Source of the DNA: Cenococcum geophilum 1.58
Lineage: Eukaryota; Ascomycota; Dothideomycetes; Gloniales; Gloniaceae
DNA length: 64,000 nucleotides
Reading direction: 5' to 3'
NCBI GenBank assembly: GCA_001692895.1
Contig: KV748181.1
Span: 3,849,640 to 3,913,639 of the forward strand
Position 1 is the stretch's first letter. Each line of letters begins with the position of its first letter. Positions 46,325-60,000 of this stretch are shown here, piece after piece. The translations under genes and the position numbers were made by a program. The notes below the pieces were generated by a model. It was not told the DNA's origin, did not search any database, and saw only the letters and a list, made by a program, of their open reading frames with translations.

Positions 46325-46746
46325 TATAATGGAACCTTGTAGCAAGTACTACAGTAGGCTCATTATTGGGCTAGGTGTGTAGGTAATATAAATTAAAGTT
46401 AACAACGTAATAATAACTAGTGGAGTAGTTGCCTAATAGATTAACTTTAATTATATTCTAAGAATTACTATAAGGAAGGAACTATCTNNGTAGGGATTAA
46501 GGGTCCTTAAATATATAACCGTATTCCTATAAAATCCTTCTTATACGTAATATACGTATACTCTATCTACTTTATTGCAGATTATATAGATTATATAGAT
46601 TATATAAATTATATTATATGACCTTAGTTACTATTCCTTGTTATATAGTTCTATTAGCTTTATTCTAGACTATACCTAAATTAACTAACTAGCTTCTTCT
46701 AACTCCTCTAAGTAGTTATAATATTATACTTAAAGCGTCTATAATA
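46325..46746 (-). repeat. Type A 3' LTR of A2
   Basis: Aligns with the two A1 LTRs along its whole length (422 bases), start TATAATGGAACC, end GCGTCTATAATA. Confidence 0.87.
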
Positions 46747-49294
46747 CTATCTCCCTCTTCTTTATTTTCGTTCTTAAAGATTCTAAATATCTTTAAGTTA
46801 TTTACTAGAGGTATAATATCCGTCTAATTAATTTAGTTAATATTATTACTTATTATACCTAAAGCAATTTCTTCTTCTTTAACTACTCGTTATATTTACA
46901 CTATTACTGCAATATTATCTCTTAGTGAGATTATACTATCTCCGTATTCTTACTATTTAAAAAAGAGGTTAGTTTATATTGCGTTAGTAAACCTATCTTT
47001 ATAATAACCGTCCTCTTACTTAAAGTATACTAAAGCAAATATTTATTTATCCTATAATGTTTACTTTATCTCTAATGCTAAATATACGCAACCTATTACT
47101 TTTAATAGTCGTCTAGTTCCCTAATTAATTTGTCTTAGGGTTTTATATTTAATCTACTACTACACAGCTAGATAATAAACTATCTATTACTCTTACTAAA
47201 TTATACTATTTTTAGGACGCTAAATAGGAGGCTGCTGATACTTAGTAATGGGCCCTTAAGTCTTGTCTAGCGGCGTCCGCTCGGTTAATCCGTCTTAAGA
47301 AGGTTCGTAAGAAGGTGCGTTTTAAGGAGTAGAAACTTATAGAATAAGATTTATAGGAACTTAACAATAAAAGAATAGATTTTCCTCTAACTAAGAAGGA
47401 AATAAATCTAAGTAGCTTAGTAACTGCTCTTCTTAGGTCCCCCTTAGGTAACTTATTCTTTAGCAATTTTTTTTATTAATACTGCCTAACCTAATTTCTT
47501 CTAATACTCCTATACCTTTTCTATAGCATTCTTTAGATTCTTTAGTAGTTCCTAGGTAGTCTTAATGTAGCCTATTTACTTAACCTCGTACTATATTTTA
47601 TCGTTAATATTCTTATAGCTAATAATCTTTAAAACTTGCTATTTATTTTCCTCTTATCCTCTATATATATCTTCCTTATAAATTAGTGGCTTAATATTCC
47701 CGTATACTGGCTCTAGCATTATAATGTGCTATATAGGGTAGATCTTTATTTTAGCTAGTAGGTTTAACTTAAATATAATTAATAAAAATTTTTACTTAAT
47801 TTTAAAAGGTCCTAGTCTAATATAGTCTAACTTCTTGCTTAGTCGTTAACTCTTAAAATTTTTGTATAGCAGCTATACTTTATCTCCCTCCTTAAGATCT
47901 AGTCCCTTAGATCTCTTAGTATTATAGTACTTTTTTTATTCTTTGCTGTACTGTCTTTACTATTTCTATAAAGTTCTTATAAAGATTTATTAATATCTCT
48001 ATTTTCTATTTAGCTGTACTACTTATCTTCTTTATTTAATATAGTAATAATAATATTCTTAGCTTATATCCGTAATTCGCCTTAAATAGTAATATACCTA
48101 TTCCTTCTTATAATGTTATATTATATATAAACTGTATAACTAGTAATAGTAATACCTAATTATTCTGTGCGTAATTAATATAGTGCCTTAGATACTATTC
48201 TAGTATCTAATTTAGCCTTTCCATTTAACTATCTGTCTGCGGATAATATATAGTAGAAGTTACTACCCTAACTCCTTATTCCGCTAAAAATATCTCCTAA
48301 AATACTACTATAAATTTTAGATCTCTATCTAATATAATTTTACTTAGTGCTCCGTATTTTATAAATACTTCCTTAATATAGATTTTAGCGATATTTTCTG
48401 CTAGTATCTCTTCCGTGCATGCTATAAAGTATCCCTACTTTATAAGCTTATCTACTATTACTAAAATTATATTATAATCTTATCTAGTAATAGGATCTCT
48501 TAATTTTAGCAACTTAATAATAAAGTCCCATAATATAATCTCCTATAGTCTCTTTAGTATTTTAATAGGTTATAGCCCTCTATATAGCTTATGCCTTATT
48601 AGTTTATTTCTTTAGTAATTTAAATACTCTTTTATAACTTTTTGCGCTAAGCCCTAGATTTCATTAATAATATACTCCTCTTAGAGTCTTAATACTAAGC
48701 CCATAGCCCTATTGTGTCCTTAAGTTAATCCCTTATAGAAATCTTCTATAAATTATTCTGCTATGCTTTTTAGGATATATATTACTTCTTAATTTTTATA
48801 TAGGTCTATCTATAGATCTTTTAGTTATGCCTTTAGAATTCTCTATACCTAAAAGCTTTCTAGTAACTTGTAAACTTTATCTAGTTCTTCCTAAGTTATT
48901 ATAATTTTTGGATAATTATACCTAATTAGCCTATCTATATCTTTTCGCAGTAAAGCCCCTAATGGCTTCTTATTATTTTATAGTTTAGCCTTTCTACTTA
49001 GAGTATCCGCTTATATATTGTCTATACCCTTAGTATACTAAATCTTAAAATAGTATTCTATAAGTATCTCTGCCTATTTAACCTATCTTTAGTTAAGTTC
49101 CTTTATTATTAGGAATCCTATTAGGTTCTTATAATCTATCTTAACTATAAATAGTTTCTCTATGCCTTATAAGAATGCTCTCTATTCCTTTATTGCTGTA
49201 ACTATACTTAATAACTCCTTATTATAGATGTTATAGTTTAATTCTGGTAGTATTATCTTCCGACTATAGTATGCTACTAGGTGCTATTTATTTT
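46325..49294 (-). mobile_element. Truncated Gypsy chromovirus, type A (A2)
   Basis: 3' LTR at 46325-46746, then the C-terminal region, chromodomain, integrase and RNase H, colinear with 5921-8893 of A1. It stops abruptly at 49294 in the RNase H/RT region, where the plus-strand element starts. Two unresolved bases lie near 46488. A 74-codon open frame at 47242-47466 lies in this pol region and is not a gene. Confidence 0.87.
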
Positions 49295-49717
49295 TATTAC
49301 GGACGCTTTAAGTACAATGTTATAACTACTTAGGGAAGAGTCGGAAGAAGCTAGTTGGTTAATTTAGGCACGGTTTAGGATGGAACCGGTAGAGCCATGT
49401 GATAAGGAATGGTAGCTAAGGTTATATGACATGCTATGTATTAAACGAGAGGAACGGGAGAAACTCACGTACCTTACGTATAAGACGTACATTATATATA
49501 AAAAGGATTTTATAGGAGTATGGTTGTGTATTTAAGGACCCTTAATCCCTACCTAGATAGTTCCTTCCTTGTAGTAATTCTCAGAATATAATTAGAGTTA
49601 ATCTGTTAGGCAACCACTCTACTAGTTATTATTATATTGTTAACTTTAACTTGTTTTACCTACACACCTAGCTTAATAATGAGCCTACCGTAGTACCTAC
49701 TACAAGGTTCCGTTATA
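49295..49717 (+). repeat. Type A 5' LTR of the chimeric element
   Basis: Reverse-complement match to the A1 LTRs. It starts TATTACGGACGCTTTAAG and ends GGTTCCGTTATA. It is less RIPped than A1 in places (for example GGTTAATTTAGGCACGG). Confidence 0.88.
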
Positions 49718-49775
49718 TAATTACTACCTAGTTATAGTAACAAGTACAGAAAGTCGAATAACATGCCACTAAAAA

Positions 49776-51410
49776 CCGCTACTATAACGCTATTAACAGC
49801 GGCAACTACTTTGAGGTTAGGTAATGACACTAGTATAGCAGACACTAACTTATAGTAACCTGTAACGGTCGGACAACTATAAGAGATAGTTGACCAGCTA
49901 ACAGAAAATAATGTAATGTTAGAAAATAGGATTAATGGGATAGGAGTAGTAAAGATTAAGCTACTATTAATTAAAAGATACTTAGGAGAAAGGTTAAAGC
50001 TAAAGGGATTTCTTATATAAATGCACTTTAAGGTATTACAGGAAGGAGCGAAGCTGCTAATACCTATGGATTGGGTAGCGTATACGGGACTATTCCTATT
50101 AGGAAGAGCACTAGAGTGGTTTAAGCCTTACCTTATAGAGATATAGGCGAATAGAATAATAACCACTAACTAAGATATGCGATTTATATTCTTAAGTTAG
50201 GAGGGATTTACGGAATAACTTATATAGATATTTAGAAACCTAGAATTAATAACTATAGCAGAAAGAAAACTCTAAAATATTATATAATAAACCTTAGCAA
50301 TTAAATACATAATATAGTTCTAAATACTAACAACGTAAGTAGAGTGAAATAATAGGGCGCTTATGGCATAGTATAAATAGGGACTTAAGGCTAAAGTCTA
50401 GGACGTAATTATCCTAATAGAAGATGCGGACACCCTAAGGGAACTAATAGATTAAGCGATTAAGATTAATAATTAGATCTACTAAAGGGAGCAGACTAAG
50501 AAGGGTTAGGATAGAGTTTTATAGTCGTATAAGGCGTAGAGCACGCAATAACTAAAGCTAAGTTAGAAACCGTGGTATGGCGCAGAGCTAATAGACCTAA
50601 GTGGTACTAAAGAAGCCTATAAAGGATAGAGTAAGAAACTATAGAAATCTAGAGGTTAAGGATCTAATAATTATAGGACTAAGGAGTAGAGGCTAAACCA
50701 GGGATCTTAGCAGTAGAAGATGTTTAGGCGGACTTTATAGTAAAGTTAATAGTTTAAAGACGGAGCTTATATAAATTGCGGGAAATAAGGTTATTTCGCG
50801 AGGGATTATAAAGACGGTTAGAGTTACTATATAATAAAGGGAATAAAACTAATAGTAGAAGATATATATATATAGAGGGATAATAGTGTACTGCGAGGAA
50901 TAAAAGAGTGTTTAATTAGAAGTTTCGCGTTTTGTTATAATAACGTATACTAAATTTATAAAGACGCTAAGTATAGCGTAAGCTATTGGCTATAGGAGCT
51001 AAAATCTATAGAGTATAGAAGAATTAATAAACTAGTTTGTAGATCGGATATTAAGGACAATAAATTTAATGTAGGTAAAACATTTAGTAATAATAAGGCA
51101 ACGAGAGCGGTTTACTAGGAACATATAAACCTTAAAGATATTATAAAAGAAGTAGAAGATAATTCCACTATAGAATAGGGAACATTAGTAGGGATTAAGA
51201 CCCTACTAGATATAATATCTATTACTTCACAAGATGTAAGAGAAGTAGGATAGCGAACTACTTTGGCACTTAATAAAGGCAAAAAGCTAAAGGCTTAAGA
51301 TTCTTAAGATAAGATAAGAGATAACTAAGATTTTTAAGATAAGATAAGGTATACCTAAGGACCTATAATAGATAGAAACCAATAGAGTAGGGCAATAGCT
51401 TAGTTTAAAG
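49776..51410 (+). pseudogene. Decayed Gypsy gag, first part
   Basis: It starts with ATG at about 49777 (MPLKTATITLLTAATTLRLG). A capsid segment follows with MDWVAYTGLFLLGRALEWFK (about 50060-50120) and REQTKKGQD-like text, then a CCHC knuckle remnant (INCGK-x-GYFARDYKD, about 50773-50818). Stops TAA/TAG. The LINE interrupts the gene after it. Confidence 0.82.
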
Positions 51411-51427
51411 ATATACGAATAAGCTTA
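51411..51427. repeat. LINE target duplication, left copy (17 bp)
   Basis: ATATACGAATAAGCTTA, repeated exactly at 57033-57049. It marks the LINE insertion into the Gypsy element. Confidence 0.9.
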
Positions 51428-51699
51428 AGAGTTATATTTATATACTTAATTGGAATACTAAAACTCTAGAGCTCTTGCTGCACCCGGCCTAAAAAGACTA
51501 AATCCAACTAAAAAGAACCCTAAAAAACATCTAGAGAATCCCCCTAAGATGCATACATCGCAGGGGAGGCATACGTTGACCGACGGTGGCTCGCACTCGC
51601 GCGCAACCGCCAGATCTACGCCTAACAACGGCCCTCTATAACAAAGACGGGCGAATACTATACCATAAAGCGGAAATACCTCTATTAAGAAGGCATCTA

Positions 51700-52950
51700 A
51701 TAAAATATAAAGCCTACTAGACGCATCTAGTATCTAAAATTATAGGGGAGTAACTATTAGCTATAACGAACTAATATAGCTAGTAAAATGGTTCCGCCAG
51801 TTTAGCGAATCTTAGGCGCCCCTTTAGTAAACCCTTAATTAAATCCTCTAATGGCTAAGTAAAATTAAAAATAAATAAANCCCCCCTTACTGGCGAGCCG
51901 TACCTAGGCCGCTATAGCTGCGCTTCTATAGTATAGGGAATCTACCCCCCTTAAGATAATAACTGGGTATATAATTATAATATAACTAAATATAGAAAAA
52001 GTAGAGGGGTTTAGGGGATAATTAAAAATAAAAGTCCTTATAGAGATTTATAAAGAGGTCTATAACGTAGTTATAGTCTAATATCTTAAGAGCGGAGATA
52101 TTAGAGTTACCTTAAAGGACTAATAGGCAAAGGAATAAGCTGTAAGGGTAGGGGACAGGTTAGGAGAACGTATTAGTATAAAAGTACTTCGTAAAGACTA
52201 CTTAGTTAAAGTCCTAGTGGTTCCTATAAGCCTTAAGGTAGAAAAAAGACGCTAGGTAGATAATATAGTAACTATATAGGAGATAGTAAAATATATAAAA
52301 CGCCTTATACTAGGCCTTAAGATTACCTAAATCTAATAGCTTTAATAGGAAAATGCAAACTAAGTAAATAATAAGAATAATAAGAGGATATAAGGGTCGC
52401 TANAGACTNNCTAGGGAGACGCCGGTNAAANNNATNGCTCCCTTATNNTTAGTATATATATACTANGAATGCAAAAACTCCTTATCTAAAAAGGAATAAT
52501 TATAAATAGCCTTATATATAACGCAAGGCTCTATAACTATAGACTACGCCTAGAATAATACTACTATTATATATAATGGGGATATACCTAATCTATATGC
52601 GCAGCATAGGTATGCTATAGCTACTATGTAGGCCCCTATAATATAAAATACTACTTAAATTAAGACTAAATAAAATACTACTTAAATTAAGACTAAATAA
52701 AATATGTAAACTGCCACTAAAGCATATATAAGGCGTAGGAGAGAGAAGACTATATTAAATATAGGAGGCGGAAGGCAAGGGCTTAATAGCTGCGGGAATA
52801 ACTATACGCTAGGTTATATAAATGGAAATAATAGGCGATAAGCTAGGGGGACACAGGTGCCTTTCTAGCGTTTCCTACCTTTAGTACTAGGGGGCTAGGC
52901 TAGCTATCCTAAGCCTTAACAGGCCAGAAGTGGTGCCGCGCGATATTACT
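51700..52950 (+). pseudogene. Decayed LINE ORF1
   Basis: Gag-like ORF1 with remnants of cysteine knuckles around 52530-52660 (LYNYRLRLE, YTQSICAAQVCYSYYVGPYN), as expected for C-x2-C-x4-H-x4-C repeats after Cys-to-Tyr changes. TAA/TAG stops throughout. Confidence 0.6.
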
Positions 52951-53349
52951 AGACTGTATAGGGATATAAGGGTTATAGGGGATATAAGGGAGAGGATGCC
53001 TAGTAAGAAGACCCCTATAGATAGCTATAGCAAGCTTAAAACTAGGACAATTAAGAATTAGATTTAACGCGGTAAATATAATATTTATAGCCGACTTATA
53101 AAGGGTATATAGCTAGCTAGTAAGAATAGGGGAGAAACTAGAGATAATAATAGATTTAGATATAGAAGCGCTAGTAGAAATATAAGATATAGGAATGGAA
53201 AGCTCTATATAAAATAAGTAGTAACTAGGGTATAAATATAAAAGATAGAAGTTCTAAATATCTTAGAGAAAGTAAAAATAGAAGAAGTGAGGAATAAAGG
53301 AGAGGTAAAGGACCCTTACCGGGGGTCCGCCACCTATCTATTATATAGT

Positions 53350-56300
53350 ATAACTGCGGTAACACAAACCACCGTCTTGTAAGGCCTTTACTAGACAGTT
53401 TAGACCTAGAAAAATACTATATCCTTGCTATATAAGAGCCGTACTATAATACCTATATATAATTAATATACTGCCCCTAAGGATTCTAGCTTCTATACGA
53501 ACTAAAAGCAGCTATACGCGTATACTTTATAATTAGTAAGGCTATTAGCCTATCCTTATAGTTATAGCAGGCAGTTAACCTAGATATTATAGTTATAATA
53601 ATCTAGATATATAGGGGACCGGTATAAATTATTAATATATATAACCCTAGGGTTAAAGGCGTCCTATAAATAGAGAACATTATATTAGTAATAAGCTTAC
53701 TAGAAACCGAAGGTATAAAGTTTATCCTATTAGGAGATATAAACCTCTACTACCCGTAGTAGGGGGGTATCTATATTGCTGCTAATTAATAGGTAGAGTG
53801 CCTACTAAGAGCTATAGACACCTAGGGCCTTAAGTTAGCTACCCCCCTAGGAGCAACTATATGGTAATAAGGAACCTCTAAAAGTATAATTAACCTTATA
53901 TTTATGGACGAAGGCCTATACTAGAGACTTAAAAGGTGTAACCCTAAAGAAGAATAGGTACTCGCCTTAGACTATATCCCTATTTAGATATAGCTAGATT
54001 TAGATATTAAGGCGTAACTAAGTAGTAAAAAATACGTAATAAGGAAGCTTAAAATAGACAGTTTCCTTAATATAGTTAAATAATAACTCTAAGACCTAGA
54101 AGAAATCCACCTAATTCTAAATAAGCGAGGCTTATTAGCTACCCCTAAGGAAATTAACTAAAGACTAAAAAGGATCCAGGCAGCGATTAAAAATAGGCTA
54201 GAAGAGCACTGCCTAGTCTTAAAACTGGGCCCCTATACGCAACACGCATAGTCCATATAATGCGCGGTTTTTATTACTAGCTAATAATAAGTAAGAAGGA
54301 AATATATAAGTAGCTATAACCCTAAAGACGAGAGATAATATAAAGATATAAGAAACTAGTTAAAGAATACCCTAAAGAAAGAAGTAAGGAATAACTGGAG
54401 ATGGTTTATAAATAAGTATACTTTTAACCTAAGCCTCCCCTATAATAAGGGCCTTTAGGCTATAGCAAAATAGGTAAAGAAAAAGGTAGGGCGCTTAGCA
54501 GAAGACCTATATTTACTACCCCTATAAAGAGCAGGAGAATTATAGGCTACTAATAATAATAATAAGAAGGTAAAGATTCTTATAGAGAGGTTCTTCCCCT
54601 AACTAGCTCCGGTAGACCTTAGTAATATTATAGGTAAAACACCAGTAACTTGCCTAAGGGTCGACAGTAATATAATAATAGAGGAAATGGCTAGAACTAT
54701 TAGCCGCCTTTTAAATAATATAGTACTAGGACTAGATGGGATTTTAAATAAGGCCTTAAAAACCTATAGACCACTTATAGCACCCTAGTTTATAGATGTA
54801 GCTAGGGTATACTTTACTATAGGCTACTACCCACGACTTGGAAGATTTATAACAACGGTTATTTTACGGAAAAAAGGTAAAGTAGATTACTTAATCCTAG
54901 GAAGCTATCGCCCTATTGCCTTAAAAAACACCCTTAGTAAGATCTTAGAAAAGGTAATAGCGGACTATATAGCAGATATGGTTAAGGAATATAACCTACT
55001 ACCACAAAGCTAAATAGGGGCAAAAAAGAACCGCTTAATACTATTAGTACTTACGCTACTTACTGCCACTATTAAATCCGCATGGGTGATGCGAAGAGAC
55101 TTTATAGTATTAATGCTTAGCCTAGATATTAGCGGCGCTTACAATAACATACCCTATAAGTGTCTCCTATATATTCTTAGGGCAAAAGGCTTCCTAAAAT
55201 AGATTATATAATTTGTTTAAGGGTTTATAGGTTAGAAAGAAATATTACTAGTCTTTAGCGGATACTAGAGCCCCCCTATTATAGTTATAACAGGAATACT
55301 ATAAGGATTACCCCTCTCGCCTATATTCTTCCTTTTCTTTATAAGCAACCTACTTAACTCCTTTATGGAAGGGGTGACCTAGGGGATAGGCTTTATTAAT
55401 AATATAAACCTAATTATATATAGGCCAATAGCCGTAAAGAATTATAGAATACTAGAGAAAGCTTATAATACCTATATAGAATGGGCAAGACGATATAGAG
55501 TCCAATTCTTACTAGAAAAATACCAGCTAATCTACTTTATAAGAAAACGTAACTAATCTATAGATTTCTAGCATATAATTTATATTTAAGGCTTTAGGGG
55601 TTAACTAGTTTAAGGCCTAAGGGTATTAGGAGTATAGGTAGATAGTAAGCTCTGGTAGAGCGTATATGTAGTATAAGCGGCCTATAAGGGCCAAGTATAG
55701 TACATCGTATTATCTAGGATCGTTAATTCTATATAGGGTTTATACTTTTAGAGGTTACGCCTATTATATACAGTAGTTATCCGGCTAACTATAACGTATA
55801 GGTCTAGTATTTAGGCCATTAGAGAATCTAAGAAAGGCCCCCCTAAATTGCTCCTTAAACTACTCTAAAAGGTCTAAACAGCCTACCTCTAGAGTATAAT
55901 AGGCGGATATAAGCAAACGGCTACAGCACTGCTTAAAAAGGAAGCTAATATTCCCCCCCTATAACTATATATTAAAGCCGCTGTAATATAAAGGGCGTAA
56001 AATAAATATAACTCTAATATTATAAAGTATATTAAGACACGCCTAAATAAACTATAGAGGGACCCTAGGGCGCCCTATAGGAGAACAAACTAATAACCCT
56101 AAAGTAGGGAAGATATATTAGAGAAACAGGTAAAGAAAGTAGAAGAAAAATAGTGCTATTTTAGGGCCTAGGCCTATATAGAGGAGGAAGGGAAACGTAT
56201 AAGAGGCCAGTAAAGATAATAGTAAGAGAGAGAAAGGAGCTAAAGTAGAGTATAAAAGAACGCTAGGAAACTATTTACCGTAATATAATACTGGCTGGAC

Positions 56301-56700
56301 TAATGCTAGAGAGGCGTATAGGAGTTAAAGGTATAGAGGCTAACTAAGGTAAAAGGAACCTAAGCTGTAGTATAGTTAACGCTATAGGGGGTAAATACTT
56401 TAGGGCTCTGAGAAGGCCTAACGAAGGTAGAAAATATAATAGTAACACTTTTAAGAATAGGAATAATAGGACTAAAAGACTGGCTCTACTAGGTGGGTGT
56501 CCTAGTAGGTAGCCTAAGATATAAATATGGCTGGCTAAGACAGACACTAAAATATGTAATACTATTATGCCCCTTATACACTAACTAAGAAGTAATGCTC
56601 TTAGTAGCTAGCACAGAAAACTATAATATACTACTTTTAATATAAAAAGGCCTTAAGGCGGTTACCTAGTGGCTTATTAGCTAAAATGTATTAAACCAGT
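53350..56700 (+). pseudogene. Decayed LINE ORF2 (endonuclease, RT, RNase H region)
   Basis: Endonuclease with LLGDINLYYP (53727-53756). RT with GSYRPIALKNTLSKILEKVI (about 54901-54960), LMLSLDISGAYNNIPYKCLL (about 55112-55171), GLPLSPIFFLFFISNLLNSF (about 55309-55368) and GIGFINNINLIIY (about 55383-55421). The catalytic pair is Asn-Asn at 55398-55403. The segment after 55600 is compatible with the linker and RNase H. Stops are TAA/TAG. Confidence 0.88.
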
Positions 56701-57032
56701 TCTAGGTTATAAGGGAAATAGTAATAAAGGGCGGGGGGGCGAGTAACGGGCGCCCCCTGATAACTCTATAGTGGTAAAGTAAAGTTTGCAATACTAGCGC
56801 GTCCGTAGGCTTATTACGGCAGTAGTAGTTCCTAAAGAGGTTAAAAAGTAAGGTAGTAAAGCACTATAGGTAACTTGTAGGCGCCTCGTATGCGCCTTAT
56901 AGGCGAGTCCTAAAAGGCGGGGAGATAGATTACGGGGTTTTCTTAAATAGAGTTTTCTCCCTATATGTATATAAGGAGTAGTCCGCGTGGGCCTAATAGG
57001 GATCCGAATCGGACGTTAAGCAATGAATAATA

Positions 57033-57049
57033 ATATACGAATAAGCTTA
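57033..57049. repeat. LINE target duplication, right copy (17 bp)
   Basis: Exact repeat of 51411-51427. Confidence 0.9.
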
Positions 57050-60000
57050 GGATAAAGTTTCCTATAGGTATAAGATTCTTAAGACGAGATAAGTAAAATT
57101 TAAGACTCTTAAGATAAGATAAGAATACTAAGTAAGCCTAGTTAGACTAAGGCTAGAGTAAAGCTTAAGTTAGAAGTAAGCTTAGGATTAAAGAATCTAA
57201 GGGACTAAGAATTTGGAGTATAAATTAAGATACCTATAAATAAGAGGTAAGAGGCTTCTTTATAGATTAGAGAGTCTGTAGTATAAATAGCAACTAAACT
57301 AGGAGATAGATATATAGACCTAGAGAATTTACTAGGGGAACGTAGTATTTAGCCTAAGGATTAGAAGGCTAATACTAAGATTAAGAAGTAAGAAGACTTT
57401 AAGGATCTACTTATAAGACGCGGAAAGAAAGAAACTATAGAGGAATTTAGAGTAAGAATTACCTTATAGTAAGAATAGAAACTAGATAAGAGATTTAGTA
57501 TATTGGGATATATAAGGGATAAAGCGCTAGTATAAAGAATTACTAATAGGCCTAGAGTAGGCACACTAAGAGCTAAGTGGCTTACTAAACTAGAAAATAA
57601 AGAGGATCTAGGGATTCTAACTAGGTTTAAGGAACGATATACTAAAGGCTATTATAATATAGTAATAAGAAAATACTTCCTTATGGACGAGCCGTATATA
57701 CTCTAGTAGCTGTACTAAAAGTAGTATAGGCAGAGGTATAATGATAAGTAGGAAGATTTCTATATATAGTTAGATAAGAAAGTTATTTAGGACCACCTAA
57801 TTATAGAGAAGGCTATAAGTTATATTAAAGGAGCTTTAATTATAACGTTAAAGGATCTAGAAGAGCGCTTAGAGGACTAGAGAAGTAAAAGACGTATTTT
57901 AGTACCTACGAATAAAGTTATAACGCTTAGATTAGCACGATAGAGGTTTAAACTTAAGGACGAAGACGAGCTAAGAGTTAACCTAAGATACTAGGTATAT
58001 TATACGCTATTATAGATCGTATATATAGATAACGCGTGTAGTATATATAAAGCACTAAAGGATAAGTATTAGAAATACTCTATAAGAATATATTAGCTAA
58101 TAAAAGAATAGAGATATTAAAACGCTAAGTATATATATAGCTAGCATCTAGTAGAAGTATAGGAGTTAAGGGACTTAATACTTTAGCTAGGAAAATTCCT
58201 TACGGAAGAATACCTAGACGGATAATAGTAGTAGGAATGCCTAGAGAATACGTATCTATAGTATATTAAAGATAAAAAGCGAACTAAGTATTAGCTAAAG
58301 GTGGACTAAGTATAAATAGGATTAAGCAGCTAATAGTTAGGAAAAGTAGAGGCCTATGGGACTAAAGGGAGCTAGTAGTAGAGCCTTAGACCCTTAAAGG
58401 AATTTAAGGACAATACTTAAATTTATAAGTTAAATAGCAAGATTAACAGTTTAAGGTATTAATAGATAGTGGAGCAATAAGGAACCATATCTCGCTAATA
58501 GTAGTTAAAAGGATAGGTTTACTATATAGGAAAAAGGAGTATCCTTACCTATTAGTAACAATTTTAGGAGATCTAATAGCCTATAGAGGAGGTATTATTA
58601 ATCTTAAAATAGGACCTATTTAGTTAACCATTAAAGGGAGATAAGTTAAGATATCTTTTAATATATTACCATTAGGGAATAATAAGGCAGTATTAGGAAT
58701 GCCTTAGTTATAGGAATATAATTTAAAGATTAATTAGGTTATAGGTTAGGTTAATATTAGGGATACTTAATACCGTAAGATATAATAATAAGCTAAGATA
58801 GTATAGTACTAAATAAGGCGACCTATAAAGAAATGGAAAAAGGACTAAGTTATATACTAAAGAAATACCATAAGTATGGCAAGAAACTATGGTTACTAGA
58901 AAGTAAGAAACTATTAGAGTATATAGTATAGGACTATAAAATAGAATTAGAACTAGAAATAAGTCTAAGGTTCTTTCTAATCTATAAGCTTACTAAAGAA
59001 GAAGGTAGAGTATTAAAAGAGTTTATCTAGGAAAATTTATAAAAGGGATATATTAGACCATCGCAATTATTAGCGGGTTATCCAGTACTATTTATACTAA
59101 AAAAAAAATAGTAAACTAAGGCTGTATATTAACTATAGATAGTTAAATAGTATTACTAAAAAGGATAGATATCCTTTACCCTTAATTAGCAAAATTTAAG
59201 ATAGAATAGGTAATGCGTAAATCTTTACGAAGATAGATCTAAGATAGGCGTACTATTAGATTAGAATTAAGGAAGGCAATAAATAGAAGGCAGCCTTTAA
59301 GTTAAAGGAAGGACTGTATAAACTATTAGTTATGTAATTTAGGCTTATAAACGTACTAGCAACGTTCTAGAAGCGTATTAATAATATATTAGAAGAATAC
59401 TTGGATGAATTTATTATAGTATACCTTAACAATATTATTATCTACTTAATAACTAAGGAAAAATATAGAAAATATATTAAATAGGTTTTAAAGAGACTAT
59501 AGGAAGAGCAGATACTAGTAGTAATTAAGAAATATAAGTTCTTTATAAGGAAGACCAATTTTATTATATTTATTATTATATTATCTTATATTAATATAGT
59601 CCTAAAGAAAATTAAAGCTATAGTAAGTTAGTAAGAACTAGAGAATATAATATAGTTAAGGTTATTTTTAGGGGGTTATAATTATTATAGGAGGTTTATA
59701 GTATAATGGTTAAAGAATATTAAACCATTTACTAGGCTTATAAAGAAAAAGAAACTATAGGTATAGGGAGATAAGTAAAGGAAGCTGTTTAAGAAACTTA
59801 AGGAGTTGTTTACCTAGGAGCTAATCCTTAAAATCTATTAACTAAAGTTAGATACGGTTATGGAAATAGATGTATTAGACTTTATACTAGGAGTATATTT
59901 ACTATAAAAGCACTAGGACGTATAGTATCTAGTAATATATTATAGTTAGAAAATAATACTACTAGAATTAGACTATAATATTTATAATAAGGAGTTATTA

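Larger units (their letters stand above)
51428..57032 (+). mobile_element. Tad1-like LINE (plus strand copy, 5605 bp)
   Basis: Full-length non-LTR element bounded by a 17-bp target duplication. In opposite orientation to 22729-28285. Its 3' end is GGACGTTAAGCAATGAATAATAAT. It contains the ORF1-like region, endonuclease, RT and RNase H-like tail. Unresolved bases cluster at 52403-52466. A 27-bp tandem duplication lies at about 52646-52699 and is absent from the other copy. Confidence 0.92.

Noticed and set aside
47242..47466. 74-codon minus-strand frame
   Set aside because: Part of the poorly conserved C-terminal region of the type A2 Gypsy pol; the same region is broken in the other copies.
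57361..57564. 67-codon minus-strand frame
   Set aside because: Antisense to the Gypsy gag of the chimeric element.
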